From the NCBI GenBank assembly GCA_951812615.1, contig CATOSU010000007.1:229751-293750 (forward strand): DNA of 64,000 bases, in the 5' to 3' direction. Positions 38,866 through 48,667 of this stretch are shown here, piece after piece; position 1 is the first letter of the stretch, and each line of letters starts with the position of its first letter. The notes under the pieces were generated by a model that saw only the letters and a list, made by a program, of their open reading frames with translations, searched no databases and was not told the DNA's origin. This DNA comes from an uncultured Paracoccaceae bacterium (GTDB taxonomy: Bacteria; Pseudomonadota; Alphaproteobacteria; Rhodobacterales; Rhodobacteraceae). The translations under genes and the position numbers were made by a program.

Positions 38866-39594
38866 TTGTCACTAGAACTAACGTCAATCAGTGTCGCATT
38901 TGGTGGCTTCAAGGCGCTGGATGACGTGAGCCTTTCTTTGAACAAGGGCGAGATTGTCGGTCTTATTGGCCCGAACGGCGCCGGAAAGACAACCTGTGTC
39001 AACGTGATTACCGGGTTTCAGACTCCCAGTTCCGGCACCGTCATTCTGGATGGTGAGACCGTCAATTCCAGGGCAGCTCACGACATCCGCCGTCGTGGTC
39101 TTGCGCGTACATTCCAGGCCGGGCGATTGTTCACAGGGCTTGATGTACTGGACAATCTTGCGGTGACGGGTGTCGGTTTGGGGCATTCCCGCAAGGCGTC
39201 AGAAGATGAAGCCATGCAGCTTCTGGCATGGATGGGTGTCTCGCATCTTGCTGAACTTCCGGCGGCCGGACTGCCGTATACCGACGAGCGGCGCGTTGGC
39301 ATTGCACGGGCACTGATGTTTGCCCCCGATTTCCTGCTTTTGGACGAGCCTGCCGCAGGCATGTCAGAGACCGAGGCAAGTGATCTAGCAGAGATTATCA
39401 GGCGCATCGCCCAGGAACGCGACTGTGGTGTCTTGCTGATTGAACACAATGTCGGGCTTGTTTTGTCCGTGTCGAATCATGTTCTTGTTCTGGACGCCGG
39501 CAAGGTCATCGAAGAGGGCGACAAAGACGCAATCCTTGGCAGCAAAGCCGTGCGCGAAGCCTATCTTGGCGCTGAACACACGGAGGATGCGTGA
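38866..39594 (+). CDS. Branched-chain-type ABC transporter ATPase (LivG-like)
   Basis: 242 residues with Walker A GPNGAGKTT, a LivG-like LARTFQAGRLF, a weak signature region LPYTDERRVGIARAL in place of LSGGQ, Walker B FLLLDEPAAGMS and switch His in LIEHNVG. The start is a TTG at 38866 with a poor ribosome site, only 39 bases from the end of IS630, so the original leader may have been altered by the insertion. It works with LivF, two permeases and a binding protein downstream. Confidence 0.88.
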   Translation: MSLELTSISVAFGGFKALDDVSLSLNKGEIVGLIGPNGAGKTTCVNVITGFQTPSSGTVILDGETVNSRAAHDIRRRGLARTFQAGRLFTGLDVLDNLAVTGVGLGHSRKASEDEAMQLLAWMGVSHLAELPAAGLPYTDERRVGIARALMFAPDFLLLDEPAAGMSETEASDLAEIIRRIAQERDCGVLLIEHNVGLVLSVSNHVLVLDAGKVIEEGDKDAILGSKAVREAYLGAEHTEDA

Positions 39595-40328
39595 TGTCTA
39601 AACTGGGCGTTTTCGATGTCTCGGTCCGCTACGGCAAAGTGCCTGCGCTGACGGATGTGTCGTTCACCGTCGAAGAAGGCGAGCGGATGTTCATCTCCGG
39701 TCCAAACGGTGCTGGAAAATCTTCGTTGCTCAAGGCCATCTGCGGCGCGGTGCCCACAACCCACGGACGGATCGAAGTTGATGGCGATATGCTCAACGGA
39801 CGCTCGCCCGAGGTGATCGCCCGTCTCGGTTTGACGATGGTGCCCGAGGGGCGTGAGATTTTTGGGACACTCACCGTCGAAGAAAACCTGCGCGTCGGCA
39901 CCGGCATTCGCCCTGACAAACCTGCGGTCGAGACCGACATCGACGAAGTTTATCAGAGTTTCCCGATCCTCGGCGAGCGTCGCCATACCAATGCGGGTGC
40001 CTTATCCGGTGGACAGCAGCAGATGCTGGCAATTGGGCGGGGGCTGATGACCAATCCCAAACTGATGCTGGTGGATGAACCGTCCCTGGGCCTTGCGCCA
40101 AACATTGTCGATCAGGTTTATGACACGCTGGTCAATTTGCAAAACGATCGCGGGCTCACCCTGATCATCGTCGAGCAAAGCTCAGCCCGCGCGGCCCGCG
40201 TCGGCGGCCGCATGGTTCTTTTGCGCGGCGGGAGTGTCGTCGGGGATGGCGACGCTGCGAAATTCGCTGAAAGCGACCTGCTTAAGGAAGCCTACTTTGG
40301 GCAGAACAAGGCGGAGGATGCGACATGA
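39594..40328 (+). CDS. Branched-chain-type ABC transporter ATPase (LivF-like)
   Basis: 244 residues: Walker A GPNGAGKSS, LivF-type LTMVPEGREIFGTLTVEENL, signature LSGGQQQM, Walker B LMLVDEPSLGLAP and switch region IIVEQSS (Gln-Ser in place of His, common in LivF). ATG at 39594 overlaps the LivG stop by one base and has GGAGG seven bases upstream; a GTG at 39591 is an alternative. Second ATPase of the uptake system. Confidence 0.9.
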   Translation: MSKLGVFDVSVRYGKVPALTDVSFTVEEGERMFISGPNGAGKSSLLKAICGAVPTTHGRIEVDGDMLNGRSPEVIARLGLTMVPEGREIFGTLTVEENLRVGTGIRPDKPAVETDIDEVYQSFPILGERRHTNAGALSGGQQQMLAIGRGLMTNPKLMLVDEPSLGLAPNIVDQVYDTLVNLQNDRGLTLIIVEQSSARAARVGGRMVLLRGGSVVGDGDAAKFAESDLLKEAYFGQNKAEDAT

Positions 40329-41239
40329 ACGCGATCCCACAGCTTTTCTTTGATGCCATGAGCCTTGGTGGCATTTACGCGATGGCCGCTTTGGGCATTG
40401 CGCTGATCTTTGGCGTGATGAAGCTGGTGAACTTTGCGCATGGGGAATACATCGCCTTCTGCGTGTTTGCCTTGATTGTCCCGTCAACGGATGCCGTCGC
40501 CGTCATGTTTCTGGGCAAGGCGCCTGCATTTCTGCTCATTCCAACGTTGTTGTTGATCGGGGCCGCTGTGGCGGTGGCATCAGAGTTTTTCGTGTTCAGG
40601 CACATGCGTAATGCAACCCCGGTGGCGATGATGATATCGTCTTTTGCCCTTGGTTTCGTGATCCAGAATATACTCTTGGTGGTCTTTAGCAGTCGCCCCA
40701 AGGCGGTCAGTCTGTGGCCAGAGCTGAACCAGCCGGTCAGCATTGCAGGTGCCTCCATCCCGCTTTTGCAACTGATCGTCATCCTGTCCACATTGATTGT
40801 CGTGGTGACCTTGGCCGTGCTTCTGAAACGTACGCGGATCGGGCTTGAGATGCGCGCCGCGGCCGAAAACTTCACCATGGCGCGCCTTCTGGGTGTGCGG
40901 GCCAATGTTGTCATCACCGGTGCTTTTGCCTTGTCCGGCGCGCTGGCCGCGGCTGTGGCGCTGATCATGGTCACGCAGACCGGCGTCGCCGATATTCGAA
41001 TGGGTGGCCAGATCATGCTTGTGGCCTTCATCGCAACGGTGATTGGGGGTTTGGGCAGCCTGCCAGGGGCCGTTGCCGCCGGGTTCCTGATCGGCGCTGC
41101 ATCGGTCATTCTGCAAGGCTTCTTACCGCTAGAGGCGCGGCCCTTTCGGGATGCGTTCCTTTTCACGCTTGTGATCGTCAGTCTGTTGCTTCGGCCCGAA
41201 GGCCTGTTCGCGCCACGATCCTCAAAGCCGAGGGTGTAA
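40325..41239 (+). CDS. Branched-chain-type ABC permease (LivH-like)
   Basis: 304 residues with eight hydrophobic segments. It begins with LFFDAMSLGGIYAMAALGIAL and contains the LivH-type coupling region RAAAENFTMARLLGV and the GGLGSLPGAVAAGFLIG motif. It overlaps livF by four bases (ATGA). Forms the inner-membrane channel with the LivM-like permease. Confidence 0.92.
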   Translation: MNAIPQLFFDAMSLGGIYAMAALGIALIFGVMKLVNFAHGEYIAFCVFALIVPSTDAVAVMFLGKAPAFLLIPTLLLIGAAVAVASEFFVFRHMRNATPVAMMISSFALGFVIQNILLVVFSSRPKAVSLWPELNQPVSIAGASIPLLQLIVILSTLIVVVTLAVLLKRTRIGLEMRAAAENFTMARLLGVRANVVITGAFALSGALAAAVALIMVTQTGVADIRMGGQIMLVAFIATVIGGLGSLPGAVAAGFLIGAASVILQGFLPLEARPFRDAFLFTLVIVSLLLRPEGLFAPRSSKPRV

Positions 41240-41243
41240 GCAG

Positions 41244-42281
41244 ATGGCGCAATCCCACAAACAGAAGCGCTTGAGCGCATGGTCAACGCCTTTGTTGTTG
41301 ATTGCGATCCTGTTGGTGTTCACCTTGCTGGTCACTGTTCTGGGTGACAAACCACTGGCGCGGATGGCGGCCCAAACCCTGATCCGAGTGACCTTTGTCG
41401 TGGGCCTGTGGATCTTCGTGGGCAATTCCGGTGTCGTGAGTTTTGGTCACGCCGGCTATATGGCGATCGGGGCGTATTGCTCGGCCTGGCTTACCCTCAG
41501 ACCTCAAATGAAGGGAATGTTCCTGCCTGACCTGTGGCCGTTTTTGGCCAACGCGGAATGGCACGTCTTCCCGGCGGCAGTTGCCTCTGGCCTGTTGGCC
41601 GCATTCGTTGCGCTGATATCCGGGGCTGCCATTTTGCGTTTGACCGGCATCGCGGCATCAATCGCGACATTTGCCTTTCTGGCGATCGTCTACACGATTT
41701 ATTCCAGCTGGGAGGGCGTCACAGGGGCCACATCATCCGTGGTTGGGCTGACGCGATATGCGAACCAGTGGGTCACATTCGGCTGGGCGTCCGTCACAGT
41801 GCTGGCGGCGGCCTGGTATGCGAACTCGGCTTCAGGACTGGCCTTGCGGGCCTCGCGGGAAGACGAAGTTGCAGCCGACGCCAGCGGCATCAACATGTAC
41901 CGGCATCGACTGTTGTCATTGGTTGTTTCAGCCTTCTTTACCGGAGTTGCGGGCGCTCTGTTCGCCCACTCCCTGGGCGTGCTGAACCCCAATAGTTTCT
42001 ACCTAGGAATAACTTTCATAACGCTGGCAATGCTGGTCGTGGGCGGGATTGGAAGCCTCACGGGCGCTGTCACCGGGGTTCTTGTCCTGTCGATCATCAT
42101 CGAAGCGCTCGTCCGGATGGAACGCGGAATGACTATCGGTGAAACGACATTGGCCCTGCCCACGGGTGCCCAGGAAATCATTATCGGGATCATCATGATC
42201 CTGGTTCTCATCATACGTCCCGCCGGGCTGACCGGCGGTCGTGAACTCCGTCTGCGAATCGGTGGACGCGGACAGACCTAA
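41244..42281 (+). CDS. Branched-chain-type ABC permease (LivM-like)
   Basis: 345 residues, multiple membrane helices. Family motifs SFGHAGYMAIGAYCSAW, ALRASREDEVAADASGINMYRHRL and GGIGSLTGAVTGV. It lies four bases after livH. It ends with a conserved IIRPAGLTGGRE tail. Confidence 0.92.
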   Translation: MAQSHKQKRLSAWSTPLLLIAILLVFTLLVTVLGDKPLARMAAQTLIRVTFVVGLWIFVGNSGVVSFGHAGYMAIGAYCSAWLTLRPQMKGMFLPDLWPFLANAEWHVFPAAVASGLLAAFVALISGAAILRLTGIAASIATFAFLAIVYTIYSSWEGVTGATSSVVGLTRYANQWVTFGWASVTVLAAAWYANSASGLALRASREDEVAADASGINMYRHRLLSLVVSAFFTGVAGALFAHSLGVLNPNSFYLGITFITLAMLVVGGIGSLTGAVTGVLVLSIIIEALVRMERGMTIGETTLALPTGAQEIIIGIIMILVLIIRPAGLTGGRELRLRIGGRGQT

Positions 42282-42313
42282 AAACCACATCTGCCAACAA
42301 CAGGAGAAGTAAA

Positions 42314-43483
42314 ATGAAACATCTATTAACAGCATCGGCACTCGTGATGGGGCTTGGCACCGCTGCCATAGCCGACGACATCACAATCGGATTTGCGATT
42401 GCAAAATCTGGCTGGGTCGAGGCGTATGACGCCCCGGCGGTGGCTGCGGCACGCATCCGTATTGACGAAATCAATGCTGCCGGCGGCCTGCTGGGCAAAC
42501 AAATCAAGTGGATCGAAGCCGACACCAAAAGCGATCAGGCACAATCTGCCAGCGCCGGTCTGCAAATGGTCGACGAGGGCGCGGACATGCTGATCGTCTC
42601 ATGCGACTACGACTTTGGTGCGCCTGCCGCATTGGCCGCCGAAGGGGCCGGTCTGAACTCTTTCTTCCTATGTGCAGAAGATATCAAGGCGGGCATTCAG
42701 GGCGTTGGGCCAAACAGCTTCTCGGCCTCGGTTCTGGCGGCCGTACAGGGTGCAACAATGGCCGAATGGTCCATCAAGGAACGTGACGCCAAAACGGGCT
42801 ATGTTCTGCTGGATACCACAATCGAATACAACAAGGGCATCTGCACGGGCTACGACTGGATGTTCCCCAAGGCGGGTGGCGAGATTGTCGGACGTGATAC
42901 GTTCCTCAACGGAGACGCATCGATCGCAAGTCAGATCACACGCATCAAAGGCCTGGCCGAAGAACCTGATGTGATCATGCTCTGTTCCTACATTCCGGGC
43001 GCGGCATCTGCTGTGCGCCAGATCCGGGCCGCAGGTATCACCTCGACAATCCTGAACGGGTCGGCAGTAGATGGATCATACTGGCTGGATGCAGCGCCCG
43101 ATCTCTCCAATTTCATCGTTCCGGTTCAAGGCTCCATCTACGGGGACGACACACGTCCAGCCGTAAACGAATTCCGCGATGCGTTCGAAGCAGCAACAGG
43201 CGCCGGTCCGTCAAGCACTTACGCCTATCCGGGCTACCTTTTGATCGACCTCTGGGCGAAGGCTGTTGAACGCGCGGGCACGGTTGAAGCTTCCGCTGTG
43301 ACCGCCGAACTTGAGAAAATGACCAATGAGCCAACAGCCTTTGGGCCACGGAGTTTCTCAAGTGAGATTCACCACCAGAACACCGCTGAAATGCAGATCG
43401 TAGAGATCACGAACGGCAAGCCCGGCGTGATCGGCAGCTTCACCATCAGCGAACCTGTTCCGCTGGATGTATTGTTGAAATAA
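42314..43483 (+). CDS. ABC transporter substrate-binding protein (Leu/Ile/Val-binding family)
   Basis: 389 residues with a signal peptide (residues 1-20). Type I periplasmic-binding fold: ITIGFAIAKSGWVEAYD, INAAGGLLGKQIKWIEADTKSD, and FRDAFEAATGAGPSSTYAYPGY. GGAGAAG precedes the ATG. With hyuA-hyuB in the same run, the ligand is probably a cyclic amide or ureide such as a hydantoin or oxoproline rather than a branched-chain amino acid. Confidence 0.88.
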   Translation: MKHLLTASALVMGLGTAAIADDITIGFAIAKSGWVEAYDAPAVAAARIRIDEINAAGGLLGKQIKWIEADTKSDQAQSASAGLQMVDEGADMLIVSCDYDFGAPAALAAEGAGLNSFFLCAEDIKAGIQGVGPNSFSASVLAAVQGATMAEWSIKERDAKTGYVLLDTTIEYNKGICTGYDWMFPKAGGEIVGRDTFLNGDASIASQITRIKGLAEEPDVIMLCSYIPGAASAVRQIRAAGITSTILNGSAVDGSYWLDAAPDLSNFIVPVQGSIYGDDTRPAVNEFRDAFEAATGAGPSSTYAYPGYLLIDLWAKAVERAGTVEASAVTAELEKMTNEPTAFGPRSFSSEIHHQNTAEMQIVEITNGKPGVIGSFTISEPVPLDVLLK

Positions 43484-43495
43484 TCAACAATGCGC

Positions 43496-43519
43496 GCGGC
43501 ATCCCGACCGGGGTGCCGC
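43496..43519 (+). terminator. Stem-loop after the hyu-transporter operon
   Basis: Ten-base arms (GCGGCATCCC with its near-complement) around GACC, 12 bases after the binding-protein stop. There is no uridine run, so termination would be weak or Rho-dependent. Confidence 0.5.
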
Positions 43520-43725
43520 AGTTGCAATCCCGCAGGTCTTGTTTGGGCGACCTAGTTATCAATGTTGCTGTGAAGCGGACCATGACTTGGGTGATTGCAG
43601 AGTGAAAGATGATCTCAGGGCGCACCAAAGTGCCTTGAGGTCAAACCAACCCAGCCTGGGGGTTATTTGAAATGTGCGGCAATAGCGTATCGGGCATTGC
43701 GACGGGTACTGTGTAAGCGCCCGAT

Positions 43726-43890
43726 TTAGGCCGCCCCGCAATTTTCAGCGATACCGGGCGACCAGTTCCAAGGTAGCAATTCGTCGAGCTGGTTCATCTT
43801 GTGGTCATGGATGCGGGCCAAGATATCGGTGAGATAGGCTTGCGGATCGAGACCGTTCATTTTGGCGGTCTCAATGGACAGGAGTGAGAG
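43726..43890 (-). pseudogene. IS66-family transposase, C-terminal remnant
   Basis: On the minus strand the frame ending at a TAA (43728-43726) reads SIETAKMNGLDPQAYL then LPWNWSPGIAENC, the conserved C-terminus of IS66 transposases (…NGxDPxAYL…LPWNW). The rest of the transposase and the element ends are missing. The surrounding stretch 43520-43725 holds nothing else that I recognise. Confidence 0.8.
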
Positions 43891-43929
43891 ACCTCGGATC
43901 ATGCTTTTTCCTTGGAGGAATCACTGAGA

Positions 43930-44604
43930 TCAGTTCAGGTCAGGGTCAGGCCAAAACGAACTCCCGGTCGCGGATGCGGCTATGCGCCAACCCTTTTTGG
44001 TCAGCGCAAACACGGCGCGGCCATCTCGAAATTCGATCTCCAGAACGGACTCGTCATCGCCGAACATCGATCCCGCATTGGCCGAGGCGTCGAAACCTTG
44101 CGTTGCGAAGCGGCCGAAGCTGGCGTTGTCCTCGAACAGAATGACCAGCTGAGACTCAAAACCTCCGATTCCCAATGCCAGACCGACGCCGCCGGTTGTC
44201 ATGTTCATATAGGTACGCTGTCGGTTGCTGCGATCAACGGCGACGCCCTGGCCAGCCCCGCCGGAAAAGCCGGCCAGGGAGACCTTGCGAACGTCAAACA
44301 CCGCGAATCCCGCACTGGTGTCGTACAACTCGTGTGCCTCGGGTTGCTCGGCAAACAGCCGCGAGATCGATTGTTCTGTGGTCGCATCGAGCCGGGCCCG
44401 AGTTTCATCTGGGTTTTCGTCGGATGAAAACAGATCCTTGGTCGAGGTAACGCTGTTGTCTACGGCCTGCGCCACGTTGGACGCTCCGTCACCGACAGCC
44501 TGCGCGCCTTTGCGTATGCCACCAAAGACCTTTTCCCCGAGGCCCTGGCTTTGGGCGTGCGTGGCGACCAAACCGCACAGCACACAGATCAAGTGCAGTC
44601 TCAT
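43930..44604 (-). CDS. SYLF-domain (Ysc84-like) secreted protein
   Basis: 224 residues with a signal peptide (MRLHLICVLCGLVATHAQS). The C-terminal half is a SYLF/DUF4124-unrelated lipid-binding fold: SAGFAVFDVRKVSLAGFSGGAGQGVA, TGGVGLALGIGGFESQLVILF and DASANAGSMFG. SYLF proteins bind acidic lipids; bacterial members are periplasmic with unknown role. The ATG at 44604 is chosen because the upstream frame lacks a signal peptide. Confidence 0.82.
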   Translation of the reverse strand: MRLHLICVLCGLVATHAQSQGLGEKVFGGIRKGAQAVGDGASNVAQAVDNSVTSTKDLFSSDENPDETRARLDATTEQSISRLFAEQPEAHELYDTSAGFAVFDVRKVSLAGFSGGAGQGVAVDRSNRQRTYMNMTTGGVGLALGIGGFESQLVILFEDNASFGRFATQGFDASANAGSMFGDDESVLEIEFRDGRAVFALTKKGWRIAASATGSSFWPDPDLN

Positions 44605-44713
44605 ATAAACTCCAATGCAATTCGCGCGTTTCGAGTTTGGCAGGCTAGCGATGACGACGCATGATTTGAATACCGCAGTTCCAGGCGATGTCACTTTCCC
44701 TGGCTGCTGAAAG

Positions 44714-44741
44714 CCCCTGGCCGGCCTTCACCGGCCAGGGG
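44714..44741. terminator. Strong intrinsic terminator
   Basis: A perfect 11-base stem (CCCCTGGCCGG and complement) with a six-base loop, followed on the plus strand by TGTCTTTT and on the minus strand by GCTTTC. On the minus strand it lies ~150 bases after the porin stop and probably ends that transcript. The remaining sequence between 44605 and 44889 shows no gene. Confidence 0.75.
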
Positions 44742-44889
44742 TGTCTTTTGGGCCGGCTACTCCGGTTTTTTCGTCACGCCTAACCACCGGCGGTCTCGAC
44801 CTCGATCGCTCAGATTGTCCGGCCATGTCAAAAAGAGGCGACCGGCCGGAAAACTCGCAACTCGGAGAGCCGCTACACCAAAGCCCGGT

Positions 44890-46074
44890 TCAGAACACCA
44901 CGCGGGTTCTGAGCCCGAGGACCGTGATGCTGTCTTGGGATTGGTCCAGCAAGGGGTTTGAAATGAACTGTATTGATGGTGTGATTTGCAGGCCCGGGCT
45001 GATCGTGAACCTGTAGAACGCCTCTGACGTGAACTGTATGCCGTCGATCCCGTTTGCCTCGGCCCAGTTCAGTCCCACCCCGGCGGCGTCGGTATTGCGA
45101 CCGTACCATGCAATCCCGGTCGAGAGGGACCGTTCGTAGAGCGCAGCGGTGCCTTTCGAGGCGCCGGCCCGGACAAAGGGGAGCCATTCATTTTCGATCA
45201 TCCAGGCAGCGGAGAACGCGACCCCGTAATCCTCTGGACGGCTGCCATCCTCTGCCGCGTCCGCGTGCCAGAAGGTCAGGTGGACATTGTCGAGGTAGAT
45301 CCGATCAAGGCCGCTCGTGTAGCCGACCTCGACGCTCTTGAAGAGATCGCCATCACCAAAGACATCGAGGCCCGGGTTGGACGGGTCGGCATTCGCGTCG
45401 GCGAGGCTTCCCACCGCGTAAAAATTTGTGCCGAGCGCAATTCCACCTGCGATCCCCAGCCCCGGGTTTGGTGCGTTGATCGTCGGGTTGGTGCTGAACG
45501 CAAGGTTCTGGAAGGCCGTGTAGGGGCTGACCGCGCCATAGAGATCGAGAAAGTCGGTGACGTCGATCTGGCCAATCTGGAAGGTCCACCGTCCGGCTGG
45601 ATCCCGTTGGGTCCAGAACAGGTTGGTCAGAAGCGTCTCACTGTCATTGAATGCGGTACCCGTGATCGATAAGGCGCCGCCGTCCAGCCCGAGGACCTGC
45701 GGCGCGACGTCTCCGTAGCGGTGCCGGTTTTCGATCTTGAAGGTCAGCGATCCGTTCTCGGTGGCCCTCCAGTTCCCGTAGAAGCGGATCATCCCGCCAC
45801 CCGCCTCACCGGCACCGCGATTGGAACTCGATCTCTGGCCGAGAGCGAGATAGTCGATATTGAACGTGAGGCCCCGCTCCGCCAACCCGTCCTTCCAGGC
45901 GGACCAGCCCGGAGCGATGTTGCGTGGAAAGTCCGACCGGAACTGCGGATCGGTCAGGCCGTCGCCAGGGTCGAGATCGGCGGCAACCGAGGACGGCCCG
46001 GACAGGCCGCCTTCCTGCGCCTGGGCTGCCGCTGCCAACCAGAGTGAGACGAGAGCAAGGGTTATTCTGGTCAT
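44890..46074 (-). CDS. Outer-membrane porin, OprB carbohydrate-selective type
   Basis: 394 residues with a signal peptide (residues 1-19, ...AAAAQAQ) and a C-terminal Phe (TRVVF) typical of outer-membrane barrels. Alternating hydrophobic strands and the blocks FWTQRDPAGRWTFQIGQID, NVHLTFWHAD and GVGLNWAE match OprB-type porins, which pass sugars and other solutes. The ATG at 46074 gives the signal peptide; the longer frame upstream lies in the dipeptidase gene. It follows that gene by 91 bases on the same strand. Confidence 0.82.
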   Translation of the reverse strand: MTRITLALVSLWLAAAAQAQEGGLSGPSSVAADLDPGDGLTDPQFRSDFPRNIAPGWSAWKDGLAERGLTFNIDYLALGQRSSSNRGAGEAGGGMIRFYGNWRATENGSLTFKIENRHRYGDVAPQVLGLDGGALSITGTAFNDSETLLTNLFWTQRDPAGRWTFQIGQIDVTDFLDLYGAVSPYTAFQNLAFSTNPTINAPNPGLGIAGGIALGTNFYAVGSLADANADPSNPGLDVFGDGDLFKSVEVGYTSGLDRIYLDNVHLTFWHADAAEDGSRPEDYGVAFSAAWMIENEWLPFVRAGASKGTAALYERSLSTGIAWYGRNTDAAGVGLNWAEANGIDGIQFTSEAFYRFTISPGLQITPSIQFISNPLLDQSQDSITVLGLRTRVVF

Positions 46075-46165
46075 GCCTGCACAGACCTGTACGGGCCGCC
46101 GCGATCCGGCGACAAGGTATGAAGAACCCGACCGTATGTTTCGCTGGCCGGGATGTCGATGGTCA

Positions 46166-47407
46166 TCAGCGTGAGAAGAACCCCTTGCGCAGTTCTTCCC
46201 GAAGGCGCAGCCGCTCGGGATATTCCTGCAAGAACTGTTCTGGCGGCTTGCCTTCCCAGACCTGGGCATAGACCCGCATCTTGTTGCCGCCGTAGATCTT
46301 GGCGAGATCTTCGTTCGTATAGCCGCGCGCCCAGAGATCGTCGGTGATCGCTGCGAGGATCCGGGCAAGCTCACCATTCCCCGTGGCGCCCCTGTTGAAA
46401 GCATCGATCATATAGCCCCCATCGTCATACATGGCGGCGTTGGCCTTGGCGAAATCCACCACCAGTTTGGTCGAGAACATGTCGTCCGACGCGATGCCCA
46501 CATGATCGATGCCCACAACCTTGACCCAGTAATCGATCATGTCCGCGGCCTGTTCGGGCGAGATATCCTCCGGCCAGATCCCATCCATCATCCACTCGGT
46601 GAAGGTGGGCGAGACATAGCCGCCGGACTTCGCTGCCCGGAGGGCCTCGTCGTCAGGAAGGTTGCGATAGCACCCTTGCGGCGTTGCGCCGGGCTCGTCC
46701 TTGTAGAGGCCGGCCGGCACCGAATGGGTGTAGACATAGGGCACGCCGGGATAGGTCTGGTCCATGTAGTCCATGGCGTCATGGGCGGTTTTCGAACCGG
46801 TATGGCTGAGATCCAGGAGGATGCCGAAGCGGACCATCTCGTCGATGACGGACCGGCCCCAGGGCGTCAGGCCGATGTCGAGACCTTTCTGGGCTGACAA
46901 CTGGCCGGTGCCGGTGCGGAAGATATCGTTATAGGCGAGGTTCATGGACTTGATGCCCATATCCTTGAACAAGGCCATCTTCTTGAGGTCGCCATCGAGG
47001 ATCGTTGCCGTCTGGCTGTTCCAGATCACAGCCGTTTTGCCCTGAAGATGCGCAGCTTCGATATCGCGCGTTTGGTTGACGATCATGAACTGGTCGGACT
47101 GCTCCGCCATGGCGGCCCGGAAGTGATAATGCTGCTCCAGCAGGGTGTCGAAGGACATGTCAGCTGCGGCCAGCGTCATCTCGTGACCGGTGATCCCGTT
47201 CTCGCGTGCGCGCTCAAAATACTCGTGCAATTGTGAGTACTCGGTCCATCCGGTGCCATAGGGGCTGGCCAGCATTCCGATCACGATCGTGTCCATCACG
47301 AACTGCCTGGCCTCGGCGGAGGCCTCCCAGTCTTTGCTTTCTTCGCTGGCAAAAGCCATTGTGGATAAGGCGGCGCTGACAACCAGCGATGACAACATGC
47401 GCTTCAT
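46166..47407 (-). CDS. Secreted M19 dipeptidase (membrane/renal dipeptidase family)
   Basis: 413 residues with a signal peptide (residues 1-20). M19 elements: [31 protein letters not shown] (metal-ligand His), and [14 protein letters not shown]. The N-terminal HxD motif of typical members appears changed here (MDTIVIGML), so the first metal site may differ. Such enzymes cleave dipeptides, including D-residue or dehydropeptides, in the periplasm. Together with the downstream porin and the divergent AraC regulator it looks like an inducible uptake and hydrolysis module. Confidence 0.82.
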   Translation of the reverse strand: MKRMLSSLVVSAALSTMAFASEESKDWEASAEARQFVMDTIVIGMLASPYGTGWTEYSQLHEYFERARENGITGHEMTLAAADMSFDTLLEQHYHFRAAMAEQSDQFMIVNQTRDIEAAHLQGKTAVIWNSQTATILDGDLKKMALFKDMGIKSMNLAYNDIFRTGTGQLSAQKGLDIGLTPWGRSVIDEMVRFGILLDLSHTGSKTAHDAMDYMDQTYPGVPYVYTHSVPAGLYKDEPGATPQGCYRNLPDDEALRAAKSGGYVSPTFTEWMMDGIWPEDISPEQAADMIDYWVKVVGIDHVGIASDDMFSTKLVVDFAKANAAMYDDGGYMIDAFNRGATGNGELARILAAITDDLWARGYTNEDLAKIYGGNKMRVYAQVWEGKPPEQFLQEYPERLRLREELRKGFFSR

Positions 47408-47555
47408 GACGATCTCCCAAACAGGTTCTTTATTCCGAACTTAACGTCGAAACCTAGGTCGCGCGCTTCATTTGGCAGCCCCCAACGCCGAATTGTCGTG
47501 CGAAATGAATGATCGTGCTTTGTCTGCGGTCACGGTCAGGTGCTAAGCTCGGGCC

Positions 47556-48581
47556 ATGACATCACACACGCCCCCCGTGATGAGCATCGCCTTCCTTCAT
47601 CCGGTTCTGGACGTGATGAAGGCGCAGGGATGCTCGGATGAGATCCTTTCCGGACATTTGTCGATCGCCAGGTCACAGCTGGGAGATCCGACAACGATGG
47701 TACCTGCAGGCCGGGTCTACGGCTTCCTGGAATGGGCCACCGAGCAGATGGGCGACCCGTGGCTCTGTGCCCGCGTCGGAGAACGCATGGCGAGCGGCGG
47801 TTGGGCGCCAGTCAATCCGCTCCTGACAGAGTGCGGGACAATCTGGCAATTCCTGCGACGCTTCAGCGCCACGGCCGAAGAGCAGGGAGGCGCAGCGACC
47901 TACAGGCTGGAAATCGAAGGCCGCATCGCCTTGTGGAAACTTAACCGCCCCAAGGGAGCCCCCGACAGCGCCCGCTACGCAGATGCCATTGCGACTGCGT
48001 TCTTCGCCGAACTCCTCTGGCGATCTCAAGGAACCGAGACACCCAGATCGGAATGCCTGGCGATGGTGCCTGACGTGGACCTCATCCCGGATGACATCCT
48101 GCCGCGTGCAAACGTCATCTCGGGCGCACAGGGCATGACCCTTCGCTTTCCATCTGACTGGCTCGACCGAAAGCTTGGAGACATCTCGCCCCTTCCGGAT
48201 GTCCCGGATGTCGACCTGCCCGATATCGGCATCATTGATCTCGGCGAGAGGGTCCGTCGCCTGCTTGATCATCATCTCTCAGATCCCACCTTCGGTCTTG
48301 ATGACGTTTCCAGATCAATCGGTGTTCCGACATGGAAACTCCAAACGGCGCTTCGAAACGCGAATACCAGCGTGGCTCATATCCGATCCGACCTGCGTCA
48401 TTCCAGAGCAAAGGAGCTGCTGGCACATGGCGACCTGAGCGTCTCTGACATCGCGGTGAGACTGGGCTACACCAGCCCATCGAACTTCTCGCGGGCGTTC
48501 AGGGCGAGAACCGGATTGAGCCCAGTCGAGTTTAGACGATATGGGTCCACGAATGCCTCGACCTCCGAAACACCCTCGTAG
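47556..48581 (+). CDS. AraC-family transcriptional regulator (Arabinose_bd type)
   Basis: 341 residues. An N-terminal ligand domain of the OruR/ArgR-like type (SIAFLHPVLDVMKAQGC...) is followed by the AraC DNA-binding pair: DVSRSIGVPTWKLQTALRN and ISDIAVRLGYTSPSNFSRAF-type second helix-turn-helix. It is divergent from the dipeptidase-porin pair (148-base gap), its likely target. The start at 47556 could alternatively be the ATG at 47580. Confidence 0.85.
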   Translation: MTSHTPPVMSIAFLHPVLDVMKAQGCSDEILSGHLSIARSQLGDPTTMVPAGRVYGFLEWATEQMGDPWLCARVGERMASGGWAPVNPLLTECGTIWQFLRRFSATAEEQGGAATYRLEIEGRIALWKLNRPKGAPDSARYADAIATAFFAELLWRSQGTETPRSECLAMVPDVDLIPDDILPRANVISGAQGMTLRFPSDWLDRKLGDISPLPDVPDVDLPDIGIIDLGERVRRLLDHHLSDPTFGLDDVSRSIGVPTWKLQTALRNANTSVAHIRSDLRHSRAKELLAHGDLSVSDIAVRLGYTSPSNFSRAFRARTGLSPVEFRRYGSTNASTSETPS

Positions 48582-48667
48582 CACAGCTCGATCCTGGTAA
48601 CAGCATGAGCCGCGGATAGAGAGAAATGCAGCGAAGGTTTCTTTGTCCTTGCACATCGCATTTGTCC

